From the NCBI GenBank assembly GCA_026874595.1, contig CM049312.1:68540929-68604928 (forward strand): a stretch of DNA of 64,000 nucleotides, written 5' to 3'. Each line of letters opens with the position of its first letter. Position 1 is the stretch's first letter. The stretch is from Sipunculus nudus (Eukaryota; Annelida; Sipuncula; Golfingiida; Sipunculidae). This document shows, piece after piece, positions 1-13,885 of this stretch. A program made the translations under genes and the position numbers. Under the pieces are notes generated by a model. That model searched no databases, was not told where the DNA came from, and worked only from the letters and a program-made list of their open reading frames with translations.

Positions 1-509
1 CATGTATAATCAGCAGACGTTTTCTTGAGTGAGCAAAAAAATGCTTATACTTCTCAATTGTGAATATTATTCAGAGTGAATCGTTCTAATAAAAATATAA
101 ATGAACGTCGGTATTGCATTGTTACAAATACTCTGATGAAAATTGTTGCATTTTGGGAATGCGGAGGCACCGATTGACGATCGATGTCGTAAATGATTTT
201 GTCGTAAAATGAAATAAATTATTATTTAACGAAATTTCATTCGCATTTCTACCATAACAATAATTAACGAAAATATATTTTGAATTTCGCTAAGAGAGAG
301 TGGTAGTTCCTCAGTCCTCTCTTCGTTATTGAGCAGCTCAAGAAAAAGCTATAGGTAAGCATACAATTAAGGCAAAGTAAAAAAATTGCAGAGATGAACT
401 GGTGTGTGCGCTACTTAAATTTGCAGGATCACCATAAGACCCACGAAGAGTTCATTTACGGTATATATATATAGGACATTAAACCAGTAATAGCTATATA
501 AATGGTTAC

Positions 510-623
510 CTCTGGAAATCCATTCTCATAGAACACTTTGTTTGGGATTAGAGGATGAAACAGGCGAAGGGTATCCACGGACGTAACCAGGGGCCTTCTG
601 AACCACAATGCTTGCATAGCCAC
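510..623 (-). CDS. GGT exon: C-terminal [23 protein letters not shown]
   Basis: The acceptor is GTTGCAG and the donor GTAACC; the exon is exactly 38 codons, phase 0 at both ends. Reads [20 protein letters not shown] then [18 protein letters not shown], aligning with the LAIIYNLWFGYDVKxAVxxPRLHNQLxPN block of GGTs. The remaining ~70 C-terminal residues were not found in bases 1-509, where no SDxRK-like coding was seen, and should lie beyond the left edge. Confidence 0.88.
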
Positions 624-3600
624 CTGCAACATATAAAAGTTTTGGGTTTGATTTTTTCACCTGTAAATTCTGTATATCCTGAAAACTAGGGAAACGGTCC
701 TTTATTTAAAGATGTAAATAGTGTATATGGAAGACAGAAGTGATTTACAAATCTTGACTAGCTTCTTATTCCGTGAACTCAACAGAACAAAAATATATAT
801 ATGCCCACGAAGCTTAAATACAAATTTCAGGAAATAGCCTTAATCGAGAACATGTTATAATATTTATTATCGATAATATGATAAAAATCATCATTATCCA
901 GAATATGATAATTAAAATTATCGACAACATGATAAATAATATTATCAAGAACATGATAATTATTATTTTTGAGAATATGATAAAAATCATTATCGAGAAT
1001 ATGATTATTATGATTATCGAGAACATGATTGTTATTTTAATGGAGAACATGATAAATATTCTTATGGACAACATGATTATTATTATTATTATCGATAATT
1101 AAGATAATTATTATTATGGAGAAAATGATAGTTACTGTTATCGAGAACATGGTCATTATCACTAAAGAGCACATGATAATTATTATTATGTAGAAAATAA
1201 TAATTATCATTTTCGAGAATGTGATAATTATCATTATCGAGAATATGATTAATATAATTATCGAAAAAATAATTTTTATTATTATCGAGAACATCTTTAT
1301 TATTATTATGAATAACATCATTAATAATAAAATAATAACAATGCAGTTTTCGATAATGAGAACATCATTATTATTATAATGGAGAACTCAATCATAATTA
1401 TTATTATTTTTATTATGGAGAACATGATTAATATTTTTATCAAGAACATGGTGTCTCTTTTATTGTGTGCCGCAGTCTTGCATGTGTCTGTGTAGCGCTA
1501 GCATTGTCCGTTGCCATGGGAGACGCGCGAGCCAGGCCGGCCCACGTGTAGAAACACAGCGCTCATACTAATCTGGATCTTTCTGGGCTGGTCGCGCTCT
1601 ATGAGCTCGTGTCTTGTTTTGTTCTTTGGGCGCGTGTGTATTATATATTGTTTGGTTCTTTGGATTGTTCGTGAAATAAAAGATTCTAGGCTTAAGGATG
1701 AGAATCTATAAATTATGGGCTGTGTTTAAAGCCGAGAGGGAGTAGAGAGAAATAATATTCCAGCGGCCACAGAAGAGTGTAACTCAGTTTGTGGACCTTT
1801 CCGATAATTGCAGCAGTTATAGATCTTCGAAATTTGTAATGGATTTTATATAGTCTTCAATTTGCCTTTGAGATCACTACCAGAACTTCACTTTTGGATT
1901 ACAACAAATTGGTTTTGTGATTGAATTCGACTATTATTCTCTGAGAAGATTTATGTGAACTGTTCATCTGGATTATATGGTTTAAATGACTTATTTAGCT
2001 GTGACAGTGGTGGTGTCCAGGTACTGTACACTTTATTTATTATACTGTGTTATTGTATTGATTTGCTGTTGTACTGTTGTTATACTGTGTAATTGTATTG
2101 ATTTAGTGTATTGTAATGTTAGGGTTGTTTTAAGAATAAATTATAATTATTTGCTAACAAAAAACCACTGACTTCTTTATTCATTACCCAAGACATTTCA
2201 CGCTGCCTAGTGTTACAGAATCTGATTTTTATTCATCTCCGTAACAAGGTTTATGCTTGTCATGAATACGTGATCTGTTGTTATTAGGTTCCGTAACATG
2301 ATAATTATTATTATGGAAAAAAATATTATTATTATTATCGATAACATGATTATTATAGTTTTAGATACAAGGCGTTAGAAATATTGTCTTTTTTTCTGAC
2401 ATTAGTTCATACATATTTAGTTAAACTACATAAAGTGCATCTAAAGCTCCCTACCCAGCAAATTTCACTACAACCCTCAAACGGGGTCGGCGAATGCGTA
2501 GAACATTTGATATTTACGTGTAGCTTTATTTAGGTTTAGCATGTTTCATATAAGGTCACATAAGAATGATGATCTGGTCAACATTTTTTAAATCTTAACT
2601 AACAAGAAATATTTCATGCTCGGAAACTGAACAGAGTATATGAGCTGATCGTATATTAAAGATAAAGTATATATCATATATACCTTTTGTTTAATGACTC
2701 TATTATCTTTCCCATTTCATAGCGCCACCTACTGGTCATCATCTTTACAATTATGTGGCAAATACACAAAAATAAACTTACAAAAGCTGTCGATGGGATG
2801 ATCCGTGTGCCACCTGCCGCACCGGAAACAAGCACCACGTGACCATCACGGTCTAATACGATTGCAGGACACATGGAGGACCGCGGCCGCTTGCCCGGGG
2901 CAATGTAGTTTGACGGCCCGGACGGAAAACCTTTCCCGGGGATGGAGAAATCTGCCATGTGGTTGTTGAAGATGATTCCCGTTCTTGTTCCACGTATATT
3001 TGACCCAAACCTAAATGAAAAAGTGAATAATATGACAGGTTATAACTAAATTGAAATTTTCAGCAAGTACCTTCTCAGGATAACCTGCTTATGCAGGTGT
3101 CATCTTCATATTTTCATCCATCTCTGCTTATTCCTGTGCGTGAGCATGACATCCAGATTTTTTTTTTAATATATTTAAATGTATTTATTGTATATAACAA
3201 TAGGAATATTGATGATACAATGATATGCAAATCATGTTGCAAAGGTATATTTTGTACAGCCTAGGGCTACGACGTAAGAACCATCAAATATTTTTTTTTT
3301 ATTGAAACAACTTATAAACAGATACAAAAAAAAAACCATACAAATAAACATATATGAAAAGATACAAATACATTCACATAGACGGACATAAAGCAAAACA
3401 TGTATGTTTCTATATCACATATTTTTAACTCATAGATCTATAATCAGATGTTAGTTACAGTGTTTAATTGAGAATGATACATATATACATATACATATAT
3501 ATATATATACTCATGTTCATACATATACACGCATACATACATATACGTGTTGACAAGGGTTCTAAAAAAATAAAACAGGAAAAGAAAATAGATTTATTTT

Positions 3601-6600
3601 TACTCTTTTTTGTTTCTAAAAGATAATATGAACATTGTCCCATTTTTCAATATGGCTCTTGATTTTATCACGTTTCCTTGCAATATTCCTTTCTATATTA
3701 TGAACTTGTTCTACGTATATTTTGAAACTAATGATTGTTGGCATTGTCTTGTTGCATTTGCAATTGTATATAAATTTTTTTGTTAACAGAAGTAGCATAT
3801 CAATCAGGCTATTTTTTGTTGTGTTGAATAAAACAGATTTTATATCAAACATCTCTTCATTTATCCCATTATGTAGAGTTGATAACCAATTTTTTACTTG
3901 ATATATTATCTTTTTAGTTTCTCTACAATGATAAAAAAGATGTAACAATGTTTCCTTTTCATAACTGCAGAAGGTGCAAAGTGTTGTTTCCTTTTTTCCA
4001 ATGATAAATAAAAATGGGTTCAAAGCAATACATCTATGAAGTAGTTTAAACTCGAACATTCTCAGTTCTTCTGATATGGTTATTTTTTTTAATATTCTGA
4101 AATGCTTCAAATTCTATTTCTTGATAATCTCCTTGCATATCTCTGTTCCATTTTTCTACAACTTTTGAAGGTTCTGTATATATCTTGAGTATTAATTCTT
4201 TATATATTGTGTTTGTTACTTTTTTTCATTTTCTTAACTATTTCTAAATTTGAATTATAGACTATTTTTGTTATTTTATCTGTTACCAGTTTTTTCTTCC
4301 ACCTTAATGGGATTGCATCCACTATACTCATGTATTGCATTTTCTTAATATTTACTTTAGTTTTACCTGTTAGTTCTCTGTGGGACAGGAAGACTTTGTG
4401 ATATCTTTTATACTTGTCATTCCAGCTATATGCAAAGTTTTATTATAAACTATTTTGTTACCAACTTTTATATGAGAGTTGAAAAATAATATTTCATTTA
4501 GAATTTAGTCACAAGTATTTACATGTTTAAAGTTATATTTGCCCCAAATGTTGAGTACCTCTCTCCAAAACACATGACATGTATTGCTAAAATGGCGAAA
4601 ATCATCAGATTTTAAATTACATTGGAATATAAGGGGTCCTAATTTTTTAAACTGAACATTGTCTATTTGTCTCCATCCCTCATCTGTTTGTCCCGAGACA
4701 AATCTTTTAATCCATCCAAATTTTAATGCTTCCATTTTGAATTTTAGATGTATCATATTAAGCCCCCCTTTATCCATTGGCGCAATTAAGGTTGTTCTTT
4801 TTATCTTTTCTTGACCACCCCAGATAAACTTATACAAGAGTGCTTCAATTTCTTTTAAATAATTTAGCGAAGGATTTGGTAAAACTTGAAATGCGTAAGT
4901 TAATTGTGACAAGATATGGGCTTTTATAATAGTAATTTTACCTGAGAGAGACATTGTTCTTGTTGCCCATATATTTAAAATGGCTTTGATTTTACTTAAT
5001 ATTTCTTTGTAATTGATATCTTTCATTTTTCGCCAATCTGGGTGTATATATATACCAAGAATCTTTATGGGTTCTGTGCACCACTTAAGTCCTAAATTTT
5101 TCATACTGTCACATATATTTTTAGTGTTTTCTATTACTGGCATAATAACAGTTTAATCTAAATTCACCTTAAGTCCAGATATTTTTTGAAAATTTTGAAA
5201 TGTTAAAATGGCTTCTTTTATTGATTCTTGCCCACCTGTGAGGAAGAGAGCAGTATCATCTCCATATTGGATTAATTTATGTTCTTTACCAGCAACATTT
5301 ATCCCTCTTATTTTTGTATTGCCAATATTTCTGAAGCTATTATAAATAAGTATGGAGATAGAGGGCATCCTTGTCTAACACCACGCGTTACTGGAAAATA
5401 GTTTGTTGCCCATCCTCTGTTTATTACACAGCTACTTATGTCTGAATATAATATATTAATCCATTTCTTAAAAGCAGATCCAAAATTAAACATATGTAAA
5501 GTGTTTTGAATATGGGACCATTCTAAAAAGTCGAAAGCTTCAAGATATTTTATAGTTGACGGTGGTGGCATTAAAGCGTTGTCACGCATCTCCTCTGTGG
5601 CCACATCAAGATAATATCCGTTTGAGGTCTTGAAGTGATATTTTATGGGATAATTTGTGATATTTTAACTTAAATCCTTAGAAAAATTGATGTAAATTCG
5701 CGAAAGGGTCTATCGAAGCGCCATCTATATTAGATTACTGCAACTGTGTGTATTCAGCAGGTAATTGATTTCTTAGAAAATCCGTCCCCGGCGATGCCGC
5801 TCAGGTCCGTCGCAATGCAAGAACGGTAAATTTGGGCAGTGGCTAATGGCAGTTCAGATCATTTCTATTCTTATTTGTGACGAAACAATCAATATATCCT
5901 ATTATATGATCCAGGGCTGGACTGCGTCCGAAAGACAATACTCTTAAGTAATTAGCACCAATGGTCACAAGGGAAATAATAGAAAATAATATGTATTACT
6001 CTATAACTTTGCCTTCTGGTGCTTTATCTATTACTATTACCGCCCTAATTTACCGTTCTATTAATATTACTATAACTATTACATGAAAAATGCTGTAACA
6101 GTATATTAATATTACCATTACTTATAACTATTACCCCATGTCTGCTTAAAGACTGTGCGTTTCTTACAAAATGTGAAACAAACTACAGGTACATTGAGAG
6201 GTTTGCTGCATCATATATTACGCTGCAGTTTGCATTTTGGTTAAATCACAGAATGTTATTAAAAAAAAAAAATATTAATAGGGAGACCAAATCGAATGTT
6301 GGGACGGAGGTATGATTAAATCAGTGGTAGCTTCCAACTATTGGACGAGACGAGTACAATGTATTTTTTTAATTCTTTATTTCTCAGTTATTTTTTTTTC
6401 TCTGACATAACTGAAATTGACAAAAAGCAGCTCCTGTAACATAAATCTTATTTACAAAAAACAGATCTCATAACATTACTGAAATCGAAAAAAAGAACAG
6501 CTCCCCTACCCTAACTATACTATCGTTAATAAAAAAAAGCTCCACTAATATAATAAAATCGTCAAAACAGTCCAATTACGTAACTAAAATTGACAAAAAA

Positions 6601-6873
6601 GCTCCTCTTACATAACTGTAATCGACAAAAAAAGGCTCCCTTAACCTAACTAAAACCGTTAAAAGAAAGAGCTCCTCTAACATAACAAAATCGACATAAA
6701 ACAGTTCTCCAAACGTTAATGAAATTGACAAAAACGACAGCTCCTCTAACATAACTGATATCGAAAAAAACAGCTCCCCTAACATTACTGAAATTGACAA
6801 AAAAAAACAGCTCCCCTCACATAACTGAAATCGACAAAAAAGCTTACGTAACATATAACACATAACATTTATC

Positions 6874-6925
<52 letters not shown>

Positions 6926-8338
6926 CATATTAGGATATATATTATACATATATCACACAAATAATTATAAAAAATGTTGATGAAAATCTTTCGAGGTACC
7001 CTTTCAAATTTAAAGCCATTTTTGCAGGTTCCTTATATTTTGGAGTCTTGTGCTTTTGAGTGGGCCGGGATTCTATGCCATCGTGAAATGGGCAGTTTCT
7101 TTATCCCGGCCGAAGGCAAGAGCCATTCACTGGTATTTAGGACTGCCTTTGCATAGACCTTAGCTATCAGCACCACAGGGTGGTGAAGGGTGACACATAA
7201 TTGCTGAGCACACAGTAATTTTGTATCAGGTTCTTGGAGGATGTGAGTATGTAGTCTCAAAATGATTTCTGGTTTTACGTCTTGTGTTGTTAAGTGCCGA
7301 CATCTTTAGCAATTTCTTGCTAAGCTATATAATTAACGTTTACCACTAATGAAGTTAACCTGTGAAAAATATTAACTTTCAGAAAAAAGTTGTATTTTCT
7401 CAATATTATAATAAACTCTCATGCATAAAATTGGTATGACAGTACTTACGCTGAGTTAATGCTGCTAGTAACTGACACTGCGCTCCCGTCAGCCCCCAGC
7501 ACTGAGAGATGAGCCGTCCCCTGATGACGGAGTTCCGTCAGCTCGCCGGGATTGTAAGCCTGGACGTCGGGTAACGTCATGTTGTCCAGGATCAGACTCC
7601 GGATGGAGTCACCAAACTCCCTGCTCATCATAGTCTCTATCTCCTGTGGAGAGAAAAAGAATACTTGATAATCCACTCAAACGCGTGTGGGGTCACTATC
7701 AATCCAAACACTAAAACTGAGCCTAAAACGGACACGATTTTATACGCTGCATGGTAGGTGTCGTTAGAAAGTATACTAAAATTGGTCAGAGATTGCTCTA
7801 GTTTATATCAAGTGATAGCGTACTTATAGGTCATGAGGGGTTCTAATAAACGACGAAAATGTTTGCATCCTCATAGAGTCTTTAAGTGTGTTCCTAGTTG
7901 TCGGATGTTAAGGCACTCTGACCGAGTTTTCTAATGTCAGAGGGCCAAATGGCGCTAAGAGAAAAGGTTGTGAGTAATCACTGAAAATTATTTTAAAATG
8001 TTGTCTTTGGAAAAAAGTTTTAAGAGTAAACTTTTGTATACCGAGTGCTATCGAGTGCTGCAGTCTTCCCAGACATCCTTTCGTGTGTATCTGCTTCTCG
8101 TAATGGCAAGATTATCTGGACAGGAACACAGGGTGTGCACAGAGCACATAATTGTAATCAAACCACTGATATTGCATTGTGCATCCAGCCAACATTTTAA
8201 ACATGCTGTCGCTGGTCTGATAACAGGTGCAAAGCTTGGATTTACGGAAAGGGGCGTGACGGAGGTGGCCGGCGGGGGGGGGGGGGGGGGGATGTGGGTT
8301 AGGGGCTCGAGAGGATGGATAAATCATATCCGCTGGCC

Positions 8339-8399
<61 letters not shown>

Positions 8400-11300
8400 G
8401 GAATCAGGCTTCTTCGATATCCCATTTAAAGACTGAAAACAAGAGGAAAAGTTTGTTACCTGCATTGAAAAGTGTCCTGTAATGAAACGAAGTAATCATG
8501 ACTGATCTTTTCATTTTTCTTTATCTACTGTTATGCTTTAATTTTCTGATAAGATATTACTGGCTAGATCCCCTAAATATTACATACAAAGTCGGATTTG
8601 GTTGGAGGCGGACCTGGCCTCCTGCGTCACCCCACTGGATAAGACCCTGTTGATAACAAAGTTTCTGGCACAGGGCCAAGAATCAGACCAATCAGAGCTT
8701 GGGTCCTGGTGTAATCACTCCAAAGAGAGCGGGTGACGCATGTTTAAAATTTTCGACGGATGCAGCATGCAATATCAGTTTATAACCTGTCCGTGAGGAT
8801 CATAGTGATGTCAGAATCTCTTTATAAATTTCCAATTTGTCTCCTACCTGTTGAATGTCTAGGAAATCTTCGTCTCCCATCACCGAGCGTTTGGCGTATG
8901 CGTGTTTAAACGCTTCTACTATCCGGTGGTACGTCAATACCGTCTTTGCCTGTGTTGTGACGTCATCCGGTCCGAAGTTATACCCTGAAATGATGACAGC
9001 CATTAGAGACAGTCCTACCCCCTAAAGCAATGTAGCATATTAGCAGACCGACAGCACTGTTATTAAACTGTCTGTTTTTTTAAAGAAGAACTGCCTTATA
9101 GGGACATTATCATTTGCAATAATATGTGTATTATATAAAGTTATTAGTCCATTCAGCTTAACACAAATGTTTCTTGAATTCACCCGTTTTATACGTTGTT
9201 ATGGTTTTGTGTATGAGTAAACACAGTCCATGTGTGTTTTTTTTTTTTTTTTTTTTTGTCAAAATAGCTTTGTGTGACCAGAGTTCGCTCATGTGACAGC
9301 TCCAAAACAAAGGAAAGAAACATAAACGAAGAAACACAGAACAAACACCGGGTTTAAGCGTGATAAAGTTGGATTTTTAAGTTGCATGGTACGGTCACCA
9401 GATGGCGCCAGCTGATCGCGTCCCGTGCAAGCTGATTCCGAATTGAGAACTTTTTTTTAGGAGGACACGCCATATTTTATGATCGTGTATTTTTAACACA
9501 CCTGGTTTGAGTAGTGATTCTTTTAAGAATGCTGAAGGTTCAATCAAGCATGTATATAATAATTATCTTTATAAGCAGATAAAACATAATTCCATTTTTC
9601 TACAGAAAATATGATTTTCTTCACTGCGCAAATGTAAACATTACTTAAACAGCATTTTCTTAATTGCTACATCCTTTAATAATTTTTGTTGTAGACTGAC
9701 CATGCCGCAAGAATGTCACAACGCATAACTTTTCACACATTTTCATCGGATGGCATAACCCGTATCCTATGATGGTATCTCATTTAAAATTTGTCAATAA
9801 TGAAAGTAAAAATAAATACATAAATTATAACTGAAATACATTTCAACAGGTAGTTTTCAATTCCACATTCCACTGATCATTGCACATCTGCTAAATACAT
9901 CGTTAATCTATGTCTGTTAAAGATTCTAAGGATTTGTGACCATTTTCGTAGTTTGCAGATAAAGATCACAAGAGAATACTTTTGTTTGTGTTGCCCTGAT
10001 GGTAAGAATAGGGCAATATTTGAAATAAAAGCTTACATACAGTTACCTCGCAAGATGTTCAGTATGTAGTTCAAAATAGGTCCTCCAGATGGCGCGGGTG
10101 GCGAATAGATGACGTGGTTTGCAGAAATGTGTGTACTGATGGCCTTCTTTACTGCGGGTCTGAAGTTTCTGAGATCTTCCAAGGTAATCTTAGCACCTTA
10201 AAAGTAAACATTGTAACCATTGTAAACATTATATCTGCCTCGGATGACGTAGCAGGGCCATATAAAACAGTGGTTTATGAAACATGGAGCATTGGGGACT
10301 ACTGCCTCCCCAATGTTAATATTGGATGGGGCAGAGATATCATTCTGTCCTCATTATTTTGAACAAATTAATTATCCTAACAACCTAATGATTTTACCTG
10401 ACCAAAGACAGACTTGCAGCTGAGCATTCCAGTTATATACTTATCATTAAAAAAGTCAAAAGAAATTTTGTGAAAACACAAAAATACAATATCATCCTTG
10501 ATTATCCAAGTTATTAATAGAAATCGTTCGTAACGTAAGGTTCCCCCCCCCCCCCCCCGGAATATTGAATTTGTCCTTTCGCCAGTGCAAGAAAGCGAAA
10601 AACATGCCTTCCATAAGTAGAATCGCCATCTATTGGCATTGTAATAAACAATTTGATGTATAAATTTTATTTTGGCAACTGTTAGTTGAAACGTCTGCCG
10701 CTCTTTGATTGCTTATAATTCTAACCCTTTACATATGCAATGTACATGCTTTATTCATAACATCATGACCATTGTGAAAATCATTTTCGAGGACACTAGT
10801 TTATGGAACAAACGAAGATTGTAAAGACTAGTTGTTTTTAGGGTCATCCCCTGTTGAAACCACCAATAGCCATTAATCAACATATATGGAATAATCATTA
10901 ACCGTGCTCTTTAAAGAAGTAAATAAATGAAATTATTATATATATTCAGTATTTTAAATATTTATATAGCCAGTTTGTATTCCATTAAATCACATAAAAA
11001 TGTACGAATTTATATGATTCCCCTTATAAAAAATAACACCAAAACATCTAAAGCATAACTCTGTAACATTTTATAATAATGGAAACATTAATTAATACGG
11101 GAAAATGTCCAAACCTTGTTCCTCTAAGTCGTCTATAATTTCCTCGGCAAGCGAGCCATTGTGGAACGTGTGGGGATCTTCAGCTATTCGGCGTAGCGTC
11201 TTTGCCAGCAGGGGGCGCTTTATGTATTCGCCCTCTTGATATGTTTGATTGTTTGCATTGACAAGTAGAGATCTGTCATAAATTAAAATAACATATTTTA

Positions 11301-13849
11301 TTCAATTAGATTATTATCAATCATTTTGTTTATAAAGTCATTTAAATAAAATAGCAATATGCCTATAATTTCGATATGTGACCTGTGACATCCGTGATTT
11401 AGTGTGTGCGTAAAATAGCAGCCCCCATCAGCAGTTTCGAGAAACTTGAAGAAACTGGGAGAACCCTGTCATTGTTCAGTAAGGGCGCCGGGATGCAACA
11501 CTGCAGCACTCAGAGGACAGCGTCAAGGCAAGAATCTATCTGCGAAGAGATTTCAGTGGCAAGGACACACGGGTATTGACAAACGTTTAAAGCGGCACAA
11601 CACTTTGTTGGTGCCACACCCAAATCCTTAAATTAGAGTTGGATTCTGTTTTACTGTAGGGAGCAAATATCTGCGGATTCTTATGATAGATAAGGCCGAA
11701 TATAAGAAAATGTGCGTATTAAAAGTTCTGTGTGTAAGTATATGGTACAATTTAACACTGTCTCCAAAAACTTATCTTTCAATCCCTTCTTCCTGCAAAA
11801 TATAACAGCCTTCAGCTTTTATTCTTGGAAAGGTACACATATATATTATGCAATGTCACAAAACTGCACTTGCAAGAAAAATATAATAATTTGCTACATT
11901 TTAGTGTTTATTTTAATGTTTTATTTTTTAAATTAATCAGGTTTTAGCCATTTTAAAAATCAGAATTACTATAAACACCGGTTGCCATGGAAACCAACAA
12001 TTTGAAGCATTTTGGCCCATTTACCTTCTGGGCATATAACAGATTTGGATTCAACACTTTTCATTGCCCTTGAATAAACTGAATGCCATGCATTAACACG
12101 ATCTGCCTCCAGGGTCAAGATTTTTGTAAAAATGACCTTGTCAACGAAGAGTTAACCTCTTACAGGCCTGTTTAGTGTTCAACGACCACGTAAGTTTGTG
12201 TAACCGTCGTTTGATGTGTTCAGGGAAAGAGAGCCATAATCGGGGCTTTTATAATGAAACAAGACACATGAAACTCGCCTTTCAAGATAAGACAGGTTAC
12301 CATTTTTTTGTCATTTGGGATATAACGGATACAGTCTTGTAGATATTGCGTGTCCGAACACTAAGTGTCAGTCTTGGCCAACAGATGCGCAAGCAACGCC
12401 TCCTGAATATCGTTTTACGGTTAAGGGCACCTTTAGTTCCTGTCTCCCAGGAGATGCACATTGAACAAGTGAAAATTAAAAAATGATAGAATGATTAAAA
12501 ACGAAGAGATGGGACATATTCCTTAAAGCTAAAATGAAACCCAAGACATACTTTGCACACTGTTTTAGAATTGCAATACAATCAATATATGTGTATCTGA
12601 GTATTAATTAGCACAGTTTCTTAATCTAAATGCCGAATGAAAGTCCACTTGTCACATCCTCAAAGAACTGCCTGTAAAAGCTGAATGATCGTTTACTCTC
12701 ATATTTATTTTAAAAAAAGAAATAGTTAAATATACATTATTAAAGGAAGATTTGCAGGCCATGGCAGACATCATGGTATGTCACCTTGCCATAAAACTCA
12801 AAAGAAACAGGAAGGCTGTTAAATATAAACCTCTGTTCTTGTAATTACATTTTTCAGTTCATCTTTTTTGCAGTAAGTCTCTCATCCAGACGGCATGAAG
12901 CTTTGTCATTACATTTAATTTCAATGCGTACCCAGTTTTGGAACAGATTTACAACTATTTGCAGCCAATAATTGTGAAAAGATGCGCATTTCTAAATAAA
13001 CCAATGTCAACTGCTGATGTGTTAAAATTATGCATAGAAACGGACATTTTAAACCTCTAATCAAACCCCATTTTTCTGTTGCATATTATTCACTTAAACA
13101 ACGGTTAATGTCAGTAGTACAATCAGATTGCTTAAACAGTCGAGCAACCATTAGTTAACAGATTACGAGGATATTGATCCATTCCATTTCCACCAAACAT
13201 TTTAGGTTTTATAAGTGTTTGTATCACTTGTTAAATGTTACTAGATCTTGGAAAAGCATTCGAAGCTGGGAGGCGTGTGGCATGCAGGCAGTCTCTATCT
13301 CCCTCTCCTGACACAGATTAATCAAAATTTACCTGAGTGGTAAATATCTCCGGATTGTTGCCTCCTGCCCATGGATATATTTCGCCAAGTTAGGTGCGAT
13401 TATGTGACCCTCTTCGCAAAGTTTTATACTTGGTTCCCATAATTTCCTCCAGGGGACGCGCCCATATCTGCTCCACGCCTCGTAAAATCCTTTCACTTCA
13501 CCCGGTACTGCAATAAAAAGCCCGCCTGTAATAAAAAGGAAACTATCGAATATAGGTAATATTACACTGTAGAATGCATCAGATACGGTGGCTTTTAAAT
13601 AAGATATATAAAGGAAACATGAAAGTGTCTGGGTTGAGCTGCCACGTAAATCATTTAGAATTAGAAATATGACTTGAAGTATGCAATCGCCAAGCAAAAA
13701 CTGGTAGTGACCACTTTTTATACGAACAGCAATTACGTATAAACATTCGTTGTGGAAAAAGGAATCAGAGAGCTCCAATGCAATGTGTTACTGAAATTGG
13801 AAGTTGGTCCCTGATTGTGGTTTGGATTAATGCGGCAGATTATGCCCTG

Positions 13850-13885
<36 letters not shown>

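Noticed and set aside
1-509. Search for the last GGT exon
   Set aside because: No SDxRK or PAG(Y/F)-stop coding and no convincing acceptor were seen on the minus strand; the exon is probably outside the window.
11446-11631. 61-codon plus-strand frame with basic residues
   Set aside because: It lies in a GGT intron, has no recognisable domain, no neighbours and no clear promoter.
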